Source: CAZGMJ01 sp964526785 (GTDB lineage Bacteria; Planctomycetota; Phycisphaerae; Sedimentisphaerales; Anaerobacaceae). Taken from it: a stretch of DNA of 64,000 bases. Numbering within the stretch: the first letter of the stretch is position 1; every line of letters starts with the position of its first letter. This document shows, piece by piece, positions 9,318 to 17,723 of the stretch. The DNA is taken from contig CAZGMJ010000017.1 in NCBI GenBank assembly GCA_964526785.1, positions 17,612 to 81,611 on the forward strand, read 5' to 3'. Made by a program: the position numbers and the translations under genes. The notes beneath the pieces were generated by a model. The model was not told where the DNA came from and made no database searches. It saw only the letters and a program-made list of their open reading frames with translations.

Positions 9318-9450
9318 GGGCGAACTCCTCACGCGCCAGGGCGCTCACTGGCGGCGTCAATTCAGCAATGCTCTATTGGGAACGGAAACGCTCCATCACT
9401 TCAAATATCGTAAGCGCAAGCAATGATAATGACGAATGGGAAAAGGTGAA

Positions 9451-9534
9451 TGCCCGGGACTGGAGTCGAACCAGCACGACCCGAAGGTCACTAGCCCCTC
9501 AAGCTAGCGCGTCTGCCTATTCCGCCACCCGGGC
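9451..9534 (-). tRNA. tRNA-Leu (anticodon GAG)
   Basis: The 84-nt class II tRNA has the acceptor pairs GCCCGGG / CCCGGGC with discriminator A at 9451. The anticodon stem CTAGC/GCTAG has loop TTGAGGG, with the anticodon at 9498-9500 on the minus strand. The long variable arm is GACC-TTCG-GGTC, and the T-loop is TTCGACT. The 3' CCA is not encoded. A strong promoter lies just upstream. Confidence 0.96.
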
Positions 9535-9549
9535 GGGTAAGAAAGGCAG

Positions 9550-9578
9550 ATTATTTACCATCGGCGGGCGGCTGTCAA
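9550..9578 (-). promoter_or_regulatory. Promoter of tRNA-Leu
   Basis: On the minus strand: consensus TTGACA, a 17-bp spacer, then AATAAT, with the predicted start about nine bases before the tRNA 5' end. This is the best -35 element in the window, as expected for a stable RNA gene. Confidence 0.75.
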
Positions 9579-9643
9579 CTGTAAATCGCAGATTCGGGGC
9601 CAAAGACGGGCCGGCAGGCGGGGTACGGGGTCAGTCGCAGCGT

Positions 9644-10330
9644 TCATACGCCCCGCTTCTTATCCCAGAGGAGAATATGCAGGCGCTGGCAGAAGGCCAA
9701 GTCCGTACTTGTGCAGAGCTGCGCGACCATCTGGGATTTATCGAGCAATTCCCGGCGAGTCTCGGCCTGGGGCATCAGCATTACGGCAGCGGGATCGATA
9801 TGGGCGAGATCAGCCAACAGTTGTGTGATCTCACCCAGATCTTCAGCAGAATCGATGACGAACTTGAGTTGATAGTCGTAGGAGGCGATCAACCGGCGCA
9901 GCACAGGCAAATTGATACGCCGCAATTCGTGCAGACGGGCGACCTTCGGGTCATCCGGCGTGGAGTTGCGCATCTTGGGGCTGATGCTCATCAGATCGCA
10001 CTCAAGATCGTGCGGATCGGCTATGCCAGCGGTTTCGATGGTTATGTGCTTACCGGCAGCCCTCAGTCGTCTGCAGAAGTCGGCGAGATCGGCGTGTACA
10101 AGAGGTTCGCCGCCGGTTATTACGACGTATCGACACGCCCACTGATCCACGGACCGGATCAGTTCCGGGACTTCGTATTGGCGGCCGGCGCTGTCGCTCC
10201 AGGCATAGCGGGTGTCGCACCAGCGACAACGCAGCGGACAACCCGCCAGACGAACAAAGACGCTCGGCACGCCCGCGAGACGTCCCTCGCCCTGCAACGA
10301 ATGGAAGATTTCAACGACACTTAGCGGCAT
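9644..10330 (-). CDS. queE: 7-carboxy-7-deazaguanine synthase QueE
   Basis: The 228-residue radical-SAM enzyme converts 6-carboxytetrahydropterin to 7-carboxy-7-deazaguanine in preQ0/queuosine synthesis. It opens with EIFHSLQGEGRLAG, the QueE substrate-binding start. This is followed by CPLRCRWC, the shortened-spacing cluster motif C-x3-C-x2-C, and then DTRYAW. VVITGGEPL is the usual SAM-binding GGE block. Length is normal. The ATG has no clear ribosome site. queF, a later step, lies about 1.2 kb away on the other strand; queC and queD are not in the window. Confidence 0.93.
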   Translation of the reverse strand: MPLSVVEIFHSLQGEGRLAGVPSVFVRLAGCPLRCRWCDTRYAWSDSAGRQYEVPELIRSVDQWACRYVVITGGEPLVHADLADFCRRLRAAGKHITIETAGIADPHDLECDLMSISPKMRNSTPDDPKVARLHELRRINLPVLRRLIASYDYQLKFVIDSAEDLGEITQLLADLAHIDPAAVMLMPQAETRRELLDKSQMVAQLCTSTDLAFCQRLHILLWDKKRGV

Positions 10331-10515
10331 AAGTATTCAATCAGACGAGCATGACAACAACAGGAGTTGGCCCGCGGACAAACCACCATCCAGGGAGATA
10401 TTGCAACTCCTTGATTCGGACTCATTGGCCCTGCGACTGGCGCCAAGACGATATAACATGCAGCGATCCTCAGTTAACCGGCCTGCGCAAGCGGCAAGCG
10501 CGATCGACCAACGCT

Positions 10516-11085
10516 CTACGGGAGTACGACCTCAATACCATTGATCTCAGGATTTTGAACTTTCGGTTCAAAACTTATGACCAGACGCCCCCCTACCACT
10601 TCGACGCGTTTCAGCTCCTTTACGATTGGCTTGTACAATCCACCGCCATCTGTGTATGGGTCGAAGTCTTCGAGTACGGTGCGACCGTTTATCGCGACGG
10701 AGAAGACGCGCATGCCCGGTCCGGTTATTCCTTCGTACGTCTCGGCGAAGTGCAGACGAACGGTGTACCTGCCGTCGGGGATTTTGAAGTGGTAGGCGGA
10801 CATGTTGTAGCGTTCGGTGCGATACACTTCGGGGCAGGACGTATTGGGAATCCGTATGTCGCCACGGTCGACGGTCAGTCCGTCAACGGCCCCCCAAGCC
10901 CGGCCTTCTTCGAGGTATTGGTCGGCCAACCATTGCCTGCCGGACTCATCCACGTACTCGCGCTTGGATGCACAATTAACCCGCAAGACGAATCGCGGCC
11001 CGCCAAACGGCAGTACGCCGCAACCCGAACAGGCCAACACGCATGCCACGAAGGCGGTCAAGACTGCATATCTTCGTTCGATCAT
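10516..11085 (-). CDS. Malectin-like domain lipoprotein
   Basis: I start at the ATG at 11085, nine bases after AGGAAAGG, giving 189 residues. A lipoprotein-type signal with VLAC/CSGC cysteines near residues 18-22 suggests membrane anchoring. The rest is a malectin-type beta-sandwich: FVLRVNCAS, then DGRYTVRLHFAETYEG, RVFSVAINGRTVLEDFD, and a closing PEINGIEVV. Malectin domains bind carbohydrate; here the domain stands alone with no catalytic module. It may bind glycan at the cell surface. The neighbours are unrelated, so its partner is unknown. Confidence 0.8.
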   Translation of the reverse strand: MIERRYAVLTAFVACVLACSGCGVLPFGGPRFVLRVNCASKREYVDESGRQWLADQYLEEGRAWGAVDGLTVDRGDIRIPNTSCPEVYRTERYNMSAYHFKIPDGRYTVRLHFAETYEGITGPGMRVFSVAINGRTVLEDFDPYTDGGGLYKPIVKELKRVEVVGGRLVISFEPKVQNPEINGIEVVLP

Positions 11086-11493
11086 CGTTGGCATCCTTTC
11101 CTGAGAAAGCGGGATCAAGCGAACGGCCTCTCATCCCGGCTGCGAATGATTGCCCGTATCTATATGTACATATGCACTCGGCCGGTCCTGTTCGACCACG
11201 GCGCCGACTGACATGCAGAGTCGGGCACAGAGCCATAGGAGGCATCCTGGACGCTCACTTCTTTGCGCACGTATTGAAGCATCATTCATGCCTATACCAT
11301 TTCATCGCGGGCGGCCGCGTCCATTCCATGACAGCAACGATTGTAGTCGACCAACGCGGGCATGTCAAAGCATCCAATGCACCGGAAGAATGCCGAGCAT
11401 CATAAGTATCCAGCGTCGACAAACGCTTGTCAGACCAGGCCAGAACGGCTATACTGTGCGGGTGTCAGGAAACTTTTGGCTAACGAGTGAACG
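11086..11493. other. Divergent intergenic region, malectin lipoprotein / queF
   Basis: This 408-base region holds a 12-bp palindrome, ATATGTACATAT at 11162-11173, that could be an operator for the leftward gene, and the queF promoter at 11427-11455. No coding sequence is convincing. I saw no preQ1 riboswitch fold in the roughly 30-nt queF leader. Confidence 0.45.
11427..11455 (+). promoter_or_regulatory. Sigma70-like promoter of queF
   Basis: TTGTCA, a 17-bp spacer, then TATACT; each box matches the consensus at five of six positions. The start site near 11462 would give a short leader of about 32 nt before the GTG start. Confidence 0.7.
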
Positions 11494-11847
11494 GTGGAAA
11501 TAGAAGTATTTGACAATCCGCAACCGCAGCGAGACTATACGATTCGGATCGACTGTCCGGAATTCACCAGCGTATGTCCGCGGACGGGGCAGCCGGATTT
11601 CGGACGGATCGTTATCGAATACGGACCCGATCAATCGTGCATGGAACTGAAAAGTCTGAAGTTCTACCTGCAGGGTTATCGCAACAAGGGCATTTTCTAC
11701 GAGGCGCTGACCAACGACATTCTGAACGATCTCAGCGCAGCGTGCAGACCGCGGTGGATGAAGATTACGTCGAGTTTCAGTCCTCGCGGCGGCATTACCA
11801 CGGAGGTTACCGCCGAATACTCGGCCGAGAAAGAGTCTCGATCCTGA
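11494..11847 (+). CDS. queF: NADPH-dependent preQ0 reductase QueF (type I)
   Basis: The 117-residue protein reduces the nitrile 7-cyano-7-deazaguanine (preQ0) to preQ1 for queuosine. It starts at GTG; the frame is closed by a stop just upstream. The nucleophile Cys28 lies in FTSVCPRTGQPDF, with the catalytic Asp35 in the same block. ELKSLKFYL is the QueF motif that binds NADPH. SFSPRGGI near the C-terminus is also typical. The N-terminus is shorter than in Bacillus QueF, but the catalytic core is intact. A zinc-ribbon gene follows after 11 bases. Confidence 0.93.
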   Translation: MEIEVFDNPQPQRDYTIRIDCPEFTSVCPRTGQPDFGRIVIEYGPDQSCMELKSLKFYLQGYRNKGIFYEALTNDILNDLSAACRPRWMKITSSFSPRGGITTEVTAEYSAEKESRS

Positions 11848-11858
11848 AAGGTGACATA

Positions 11859-12362
11859 ATGGCTATCGTATTTCACTGTGAGCACTGCAATCGAAAGATC
11901 GAAGCCGCTGACACCGCAGGCGGAAAATGGGGCAAATGTCCCGCCTGTCACAATAAGATCTACGTGCCAAATCTCAAAGCCGATGGAGATCTCAAACTTG
12001 CACCAATCGATGAAAGCGAAGAGGAGAGGAAGAAACGTCTGATGGCCGAGACCTTCGAGTTGACGCAGGACATTCTTCAGGAGAGGGACATACCCGAGAA
12101 CCTCGGAAGTTCGCCGACCGTAGCACCGGACGTAGACGAGAAAGATCTCGACAAGCTGATTGTCCGGTACCTGCGCCAAATGGCCGACGGCAAACTCGAG
12201 CAGGCAAAGGTGACGGCCAAGGCCATCAAACCCCACAGCAAGAAGGCGACTGACATTATCGACCGCATCGCCGTCTCTGAAATGCCTCAACCCGAGTTGG
12301 CGGATATCCCGCAGCACACGCTCTCCGGCTTCATTCGGTCCCTCCGCTCGGACATAAGTTGA
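11859..12362 (+). CDS. Zinc-ribbon protein of unknown function
   Basis: The ATG follows AAAGGTG and gives 167 residues. The N-terminus is a zinc ribbon with Cys7, Cys10, Cys27 and Cys30 (HCEHC ... KCPAC). Residues about 45-167 are charged and probably helical, without a recognised domain. The first 35 residues resemble short zinc-ribbon starts seen in many planctomycete proteins. The gap to queF is 11 bases, so the two are probably cotranscribed, but nothing in the sequence ties it to queuosine. No function is assigned. Confidence 0.72.
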   Translation: MAIVFHCEHCNRKIEAADTAGGKWGKCPACHNKIYVPNLKADGDLKLAPIDESEEERKKRLMAETFELTQDILQERDIPENLGSSPTVAPDVDEKDLDKLIVRYLRQMADGKLEQAKVTAKAIKPHSKKATDIIDRIAVSEMPQPELADIPQHTLSGFIRSLRSDIS

Positions 12363-12474
12363 GGGACTAAACAGAAGCGCACCAGGCGATACCGATAAAC
12401 ACCACACCGGCGGCTTCTCCAAGATCGCTCTTTTCGGACCACCCCCTATGTTCGTACAGAGGCGCCGGCCGCGT

Positions 12475-12502
12475 TTGGCACCTGCCCGTCCTTTCATATA
12501 CT
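12475..12502 (+). promoter_or_regulatory. Sigma70-like promoter of the glycosyltransferase gene
   Basis: TTGGCA, a 16-bp spacer, then TATACT, with a leader of about 55 nt to the ATG at 12565. Confidence 0.65.
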
Positions 12503-12564
12503 TTCAATAGAGCATATCTTCAACTCGGACATAAGCACAGCACGACTTGGAAGGAAACGAAACG

Positions 12565-14331
12565 ATGGCCAGAGAGAAAACTGTAGTCCACGTCACCCAC
12601 GAAGCAGTCGCCAAAGTCGGCGGTATCGGTGCTGTTTTGCACGGATTCTTCACATCCGCGTCCTACCTCGAAGCTGTCGAGCGGTCCATTCTTGTCGGCC
12701 CGCTGTTCACCACTGAAGGGGATGTCGGGCAACGTCTCGGCGAAGAAGGAGAGGTGCTGTACTCTTCGGTCGACGGGATGATTACGCCGCAGTACGCGCC
12801 GGCATTTCAGCGAATCGAGCAGTTGTACAATACGGGGATTGTATACGGCCGCAGGACTTTTTACGATCCCAAGACCGGCATCAAGAGTTCGCCGGAGGTT
12901 CTGCTGTTCGACGTTCGACACATGAACCGTCACGTGCTGAATGACTTTAAACGCCGACTCTACGAGGAGTTCGGCGTCCGCAGTCATCTTTTCGAGCATC
13001 TGTGGGAATTCGAGCAATACGTACGCGTTGCGCCTCCCGCCATTGAAGCGCTCAAGGCCATCGACGCCGCATCGGAATGCACAACGGTCATCTCGCATGA
13101 ATTCATGGGAATGCCCACCGCCCTGGCGGCCATCCTCGATGCCTGTCCCTTCCGAACGGCGTTTCACGCCCATGAAGTAGCCACGATGCGGCGAATCGTG
13201 GAAGAGCATCCGGGGCACGACACAATGTTCTACAACGTCATGCAGAGAGCCCACGAGAGCGGGTTGAGCGTCGGGGACGTGTTCGGGGACCAGAGTTCCT
13301 ATTTCAAGCACGAACTGGTTGAGGCATCCAAGCACTGCAACCACATCTACGCCGTCGGCGACTATGTGGTCGACGAGATGCGATTCCTTGCGCCGGAATT
13401 TGAGACAGCGGGCATCGACATCGTCTATAACGGGATCCCAAGCTACCAGACGGACGTCCAAGAGAAGATCGCGTCCAAACAGCGGCTGCAGGAGTACTGC
13501 GAGAACCTGCTGGGGTATCGGCCGGACTTCGTATTCACACACGTAACGCGTCTGGTGCGCAGCAAAGGGCTGTGGCGTGATTTGCGGGTCCTGTACAACA
13601 TGGAGCGGGAATTTCGCACGCAAGGCAAGACGGGCGTGCTCTTTCTCCTGAGCACCGAAGTCTCACAGCGTCCGACGAACGACATCTACCACATGGAGTC
13701 CGCGTACGACTGGCCGGTGGGCCATCGCGAGGGTTGGCCCGATCTGTCCGGCGGCGAAGCGGATTTCTACACGGCGATACAACAGTTCAACGCCCGAACG
13801 CGCAACATCAAGGCCGTGTTCATCAACCAGTTCGGGTTCAGCCGGCGGCATTGCGGGATGCGCATGCCTCGGGATATGGAGTTTATGGACATTCGCCGGG
13901 GCAGCGACGTCGAATTCGGTCAGAGCATTTACGAACCGTTCGGAATCGCGCAACTCGAACCGCTCACCTTCGGCGGTATCTGCGTCATCAGCAGCGTGTG
14001 CGGCTGCTACGGTTTCCTTCAAGACGTAACGGGCGGGCAGGAGATCAAGAACGTGATCGTGGCCGACTACACCAATCTGCACGCCGAAGACTACGTCGAC
14101 ATCGAAGACATGTTGCTGATAGATCGCACCACACGCGATCGTATTGAGATCAGCGAGGCCGAGAAGGTTGCGATGCAGATATGTTCGCGACTGCCGAAGA
14201 ATGAGGCTGAGGTTGAAGCGATGGCCGAGACTGGCTGGCATCTCGCACAGAACATGAGCTGGAACGCCGTAGTTGAGAACTACCTGCTTGAGAGTCTCGT
14301 CGGCAGTCCTCATCCCGTGCGAATTCCGTAA
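12565..14331 (+). CDS. GT-B glycosyltransferase, glycogen-synthase-like
   Basis: The ATG at 12565 follows AAGGAAACG; the longer TTG frame start is less likely. The 588-residue protein begins THEAVAKVGGIGAVL, which resembles the sugar-nucleotide-binding KxGGLG loop of starch and glycogen synthases. Near residues 455-475 it has YEPFGIAQLEPLTFGG, an E-x7-E motif of retaining GT-B enzymes (GT4/GT5 type). There is no signal peptide, so it is cytoplasmic. It is larger than a typical bacterial glycogen synthase (about 480 residues), mainly through a helical middle region. The role may be glycogen-like glucan synthesis or another retaining glycosyl transfer. No glg neighbours support either. Confidence 0.75.
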   Translation: MAREKTVVHVTHEAVAKVGGIGAVLHGFFTSASYLEAVERSILVGPLFTTEGDVGQRLGEEGEVLYSSVDGMITPQYAPAFQRIEQLYNTGIVYGRRTFYDPKTGIKSSPEVLLFDVRHMNRHVLNDFKRRLYEEFGVRSHLFEHLWEFEQYVRVAPPAIEALKAIDAASECTTVISHEFMGMPTALAAILDACPFRTAFHAHEVATMRRIVEEHPGHDTMFYNVMQRAHESGLSVGDVFGDQSSYFKHELVEASKHCNHIYAVGDYVVDEMRFLAPEFETAGIDIVYNGIPSYQTDVQEKIASKQRLQEYCENLLGYRPDFVFTHVTRLVRSKGLWRDLRVLYNMEREFRTQGKTGVLFLLSTEVSQRPTNDIYHMESAYDWPVGHREGWPDLSGGEADFYTAIQQFNARTRNIKAVFINQFGFSRRHCGMRMPRDMEFMDIRRGSDVEFGQSIYEPFGIAQLEPLTFGGICVISSVCGCYGFLQDVTGGQEIKNVIVADYTNLHAEDYVDIEDMLLIDRTTRDRIEISEAEKVAMQICSRLPKNEAEVEAMAETGWHLAQNMSWNAVVENYLLESLVGSPHPVRIP

Positions 14332-14379
14332 CCGCCCACACTTTGAGGCACATCCGCTCTCACGTAAAAAACGCCGAGG

Positions 14380-14393
14380 ACCGTCTTGACGGT
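14380..14393. repeat. Palindrome overlapping the coaE -35 box
   Basis: ACCGTC-TT-GACGGT is a perfect 14-base inverted repeat whose right half overlaps the -35 hexamer TTGACG. It could be an operator or chance. Confidence 0.3.
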
Positions 14394-14414
14394 TCGCGTC
14401 GGCAGACGTATGAT
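14386..14414 (+). promoter_or_regulatory. Sigma70-like promoter of coaE
   Basis: TTGACG, a 17-bp spacer, then TATGAT. The -10 box ends only eight bases before the coaE GTG, so the transcript would be leaderless or nearly so. Confidence 0.62.
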
Positions 14415-14422
14415 TCGAGGGC

Positions 14423-15043
14423 GTGCAGACAAGTCCCAAACATAAATGCGTCATAGGAATTCTGGGCGGCATCGGCTCGGGCAAGAGTACTGTGGCCGAG
14501 GCATTCGGACGGTTGGGCTGCAGGGTCATAGACGCCGACGCCATCGCTCACCAGATGTTGGAAAGACCCGATGTCATCCGTCAAATCACCGCGATGCTCG
14601 GCGGAGACATCCGTGACGACGCAGGTGGAATCGACCGCGCGAAAGTCGCCGAGATTGTGTTCAACGCTCCCGACACGCTGGCACATCTGAACCAGATTCT
14701 CCATCCCCTGGTTCTCGATGTGGTGCAGCGAAGAATCGAACGGTATCAGGCAGACCCGCATTGCAAAGCGATTGTCCTCGACATACCGCTGCTGGTGGAA
14801 GTAGGATGGGCCTCTCGATGCGATATGCTTGTTTTTGTGGACTGTGACGAAGAAAAAAGACTCGAAAGAGCGTCGAAACAGCGATTTTTGAGCGAAGAAC
14901 AGGCGAAAATACGAGAAAATTTTCAGAATTCGCTGGACAGCAAGCGCAGGCTCGCCGATAATATCATAGAGAACAATTCTGACTTCTCGTCATTGGTCAG
15001 GCAAGTCGCTGCTATCTTCTCTGAAGTTTTAGATAATGGTTAA
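14423..15043 (+). CDS. coaE: Dephospho-CoA kinase CoaE
   Basis: The 206-residue cytoplasmic enzyme phosphorylates the ribose 3'-OH of dephospho-CoA, the last step of coenzyme A synthesis. The P-loop GGIGSGKST lies at residues 15-23 and is followed by CRVIDADAIAHQML, which carries the family's DAD substrate motif. ILHPLVLDVVQRRIE and VLDIPLLVEVGW are further family blocks. Length is normal. The GTG start is the only one that keeps the P-loop intact. Placement of the -10 box implies a leaderless transcript. rho follows in the same direction after about 175 bases. Confidence 0.93.
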   Translation: MQTSPKHKCVIGILGGIGSGKSTVAEAFGRLGCRVIDADAIAHQMLERPDVIRQITAMLGGDIRDDAGGIDRAKVAEIVFNAPDTLAHLNQILHPLVLDVVQRRIERYQADPHCKAIVLDIPLLVEVGWASRCDMLVFVDCDEEKRLERASKQRFLSEEQAKIRENFQNSLDSKRRLADNIIENNSDFSSLVRQVAAIFSEVLDNG

Positions 15044-15069
15044 ACGGGGTTTACGGTAAGAAACTCCTG

Positions 15070-15099
15070 TTGCGGGAGTGTTTGCGAAGCGCATCTAAT
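15070..15099 (+). promoter_or_regulatory. Possible rho promoter
   Basis: TTGCGG, an 18-bp spacer, then TCTAAT, about 120 bases before the start codon. A small hairpin ACTCC / GGAGT overlaps the -35. The long leader would suit the autoregulation known for rho genes, but the match is modest. Confidence 0.3.
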
Positions 15100-15218
15100 C
15101 AGGGTTCGAGAGCCACAACCCCCTTCCTGCCAAACCGCTACAAAACGATTACATAAGGTTTTGCAGTCACGTTCTTTCCCAGGGTGAGAAGGTTTCTACT
15201 AACAATTAAGGAGTTATG

Positions 15219-16691
15219 ATGGCTAAGGCCACAAAGAAAAAGACCACTGCCAAAAAACGCAAGTCGAGTAAGAAGAGGGCTGCGAGCAACAACTCAAAGG
15301 CGACGGCCGAGAAAGAACCAACGAACGCCACTGAGGTCAACGGCGAAGCGACTGTGGAACAGGACGGCAAGTCTTCCGGCGGTACAGGTTCGGAATCCAC
15401 ACACGCAAAATATGAGCGGATCAAAAAGGGTAATTTGTACCTGACCGATCTCCAGAAACTAACGGTTGCAGAGCTGCATGAAATAGCCAAGAAGGAAGGT
15501 CTGGCGGAATACAGCGCGCTGAAGAAGCAGGACCTGATCTTCCGTATCCTGAAAGAGCGAATCCGTCAGAGCGGCCTGTTGTACGGCGAGGGCGTACTGG
15601 AAGTGCTGCCCGACGGTTACGGCTTTTTGCGGAATCCGCAATACAACTACCTTTCCTCTTCGGATGATATCTACGTGTCGCCTTCGCAGATACGCCGATT
15701 CGGTTTGCGTACGGGCAATACCGTCTCCGGGCAGATTCGTCCGCCGAAGGAATCAGAGAAGTACTTCGCGCTGCTGCGCGTCGAAGCGATCAACTTCGAG
15801 AATCCAGACATGCTGGCGGACAAGGTTGTCTTCAGCGACCTGACACCGCTGCATCCCGAGCAGCGTCTAATTCTGGAGACGGCTGCCGAAGAGTTGAACA
15901 TGCGCATCATCGATCTGGTCACACCGGTGGGCAAGGGACAGCGAGGGCTGATCGTGGCACCGCCGCGAACCGGTAAGACGGTTCTTTTGCAGAAGATGGC
16001 CAACGCGGTGTCAACGAACCATCCGGAGGTACGGCTCATCATTCTGTTGATCGATGAGCGGCCGGAGGAAGTGACAGAGATGGAGCGCAAGACCGCGGAC
16101 GATGTGGAGGTCATCAGTTCGACGTTCGACGAACCTGCGGCACGTCACTGTCAGGTGGCGGAGATCGTCATTGAGAAGGCGAAACGCATGGTGGAGTACG
16201 GCGAGGACGTGGTGATCCTGCTGGACTCGATTACGCGTCTGGCCCGTGCGTACAACAGCGAGATGCCGCATTCCGGCCGCATTCTTACAGGCGGTGTGGA
16301 CGCGGCGGCGATGCAGATGCCGAAGAAGTTCTTCGGGGCGGCACGTAACGTCGAAGACGGCGGCTCGCTGAGCATTTTCGCCACCGCTTTGATCGACACC
16401 GGATCGAAAATGGACGAAGTCATTTTCGAAGAGTTCAAAGCTACCGGCAATATGGAACTGCATCTGGACAGGCGTCTGGTCGACAGACGAACATGGCCGG
16501 CCATCGACATCAGCCGAAGCGGTACGCGGAAGGAAGAACTGTTGCTCGATCCGAAGGAACTGCAGTTGACCTACCGTCTGCGCCGCGTGCTGAGCGAACT
16601 CAATCCGGTCGAGGCCATCGAACTGCTCAAGAACCGTCTGGCCAAGTGCAACACCAACGTCGAGTTCCTCATGACCATGAGCCTCGACTAA
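15219..16691 (+). CDS. rho: Transcription termination factor Rho
   Basis: Rho is a hexameric RNA-dependent ATPase that ends transcription. Two ATGs follow AAGGAG; the second, at 15219, has the better spacing and gives 490 residues. Residues 1-70 are a Lys/Ala/Thr-rich extension absent from the E. coli protein. The Rho N-terminal helical domain (LTVAELHEIAKKEGL) and the cold-shock RNA-binding domain (GYGFLR ... IYVSPSQIRRFGL) follow. Walker A is APPRTGKTVLL, Walker B is VVILLDSITRLARAYN, and SGRILTGGVDAAAMQMPKKF and FKATGNMELHLDR are the Q-loop and R-loop regions. All core parts are present. Confidence 0.97.
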   Translation: MAKATKKKTTAKKRKSSKKRAASNNSKATAEKEPTNATEVNGEATVEQDGKSSGGTGSESTHAKYERIKKGNLYLTDLQKLTVAELHEIAKKEGLAEYSALKKQDLIFRILKERIRQSGLLYGEGVLEVLPDGYGFLRNPQYNYLSSSDDIYVSPSQIRRFGLRTGNTVSGQIRPPKESEKYFALLRVEAINFENPDMLADKVVFSDLTPLHPEQRLILETAAEELNMRIIDLVTPVGKGQRGLIVAPPRTGKTVLLQKMANAVSTNHPEVRLIILLIDERPEEVTEMERKTADDVEVISSTFDEPAARHCQVAEIVIEKAKRMVEYGEDVVILLDSITRLARAYNSEMPHSGRILTGGVDAAAMQMPKKFFGAARNVEDGGSLSIFATALIDTGSKMDEVIFEEFKATGNMELHLDRRLVDRRTWPAIDISRSGTRKEELLLDPKELQLTYRLRRVLSELNPVEAIELLKNRLAKCNTNVEFLMTMSLD

Positions 16692-16941
16692 AGGACGGAT
16701 CGATAGCAGCAGGTCACAAACAGAGTTCCATCTCACACTCAGGCTGCGGGTTAGGTCTGCCTGCAGATCGTCGTCAACGGTCGCACAATCACCGAGGAGG
16801 ACGCTGGCGGGATGCATACAGCGGAGATGGTGAGATTCCATTTCGAACCAAAGACGCTTGACAATCGGCGTTTTCTATGGTAAGGGATTAGCAAAAGGAT
16901 GACATACGATCGTTAACTGCACAATTTGGAGGAGCAGGATG

Positions 16942-17205
16942 ATGAGAATCGACGTCAAATCCGCTATTTTCGGCTTTATTCTGGGTGCCTTGCTGCTGAT
17001 TGTCCTTGGGCTTGGGGCCGTCGTTCGAGACTATGGACCCAAATGGGGATTGATCGTGCCTGCACAGAGCAAAGTTCTGGTGCGAGATGCCCAGGGGCGG
17101 GCCTTTCTGGTGGACACGGAAACGGGCAAAGCCCTTATAGTCGAATACGATCCCAGAAAGACTCCCGGCACCACCGAGCATCTGACCCTTAGTCCACACG
17201 AATAA
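16942..17205 (+). CDS. Small single-pass membrane protein, unknown
   Basis: The 87-residue protein starts at the second of two ATGs after GGAGGAG. One hydrophobic segment at about residues 8-29 anchors it. The short tail contains SKVLVRDAQGRAFLVDTETG, which may form a small beta-hairpin domain outside the membrane. A TTGACA at 16858-16863 could be a -35, but no good -10 is seen. It lies 250 bases after rho with no clear link. No family recognised. The excellent ribosome site and balanced composition argue that it is real. Confidence 0.6.
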   Translation: MRIDVKSAIFGFILGALLLIVLGLGAVVRDYGPKWGLIVPAQSKVLVRDAQGRAFLVDTETGKALIVEYDPRKTPGTTEHLTLSPHE

Positions 17206-17723
17206 TCACCGCCGTGTGACCGGCCCTGCAGTCTACGAGAATCCCATAGCATCGGTCCGCGCCGAGTGACCGCGTGCGACGATCCGTGCAGGGCACGGGC
17301 GTCACCCGTATCTCTCCAGGCTACTGCCGGATCATCATGAAATGCGCCACTGCCCCGTCGAGGCCGTGCATTGCAGCGAGCCTTAACGCGCGGTGAGAAT
17401 ACAGCCATTTGATGCACAAATCCCCTTCCTTTGCGGCGAGGGATTTCCCCCAACTTCACAGGTAATTACCTCGCCATCGGCTTGTATATCGAGACAAGAC
17501 ACTGTCGCGAGGCGAAATCCGTACTTTTCGCGGCAGCAATTATGGAGTTGGTCCAAACAAGCACCCGCAATCTTCGTAAAGACGATATGATTACCGGGAA
17601 CTGTGGCCGTGAGCCTGTGAGGTTTATCTTGTACCAACAGTGCAGTGCAATTAGTATGATCCGCAGGGTGGTGGTCGTGGGGCCTGGCATTGTTAAAACG
17701 GATTTTGGCCGAAGGGACAACTA
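17206..17723 (+). other. Gene-free stretch before the metal efflux operon
   Basis: No convincing gene lies in these 518 bases. An inverted repeat AAATCCC (17418-17424) / GGGATTT (17440-17446) could be a terminator stem for the upstream gene. Near 17640-17675 lie a TTGTAC and a TATGAT separated by 20 bp. That long spacer recalls MerR-family metal promoters, but no dyad is evident between them and no merR-type gene is in the window. Confidence 0.4.

Noticed and set aside
11456..11493. preQ1 riboswitch upstream of queF
   Set aside because: The predicted leader is only about 30 nt and lacks the stem plus A-rich tail of known preQ1 classes.
17640..17680. MerR/CueR-type metal-responsive promoter before the efflux operon
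   Set aside because: A TTGTAC and TATGAT are 20 bp apart as in such promoters, but the spacer has no convincing dyad and no MerR-family gene is present.
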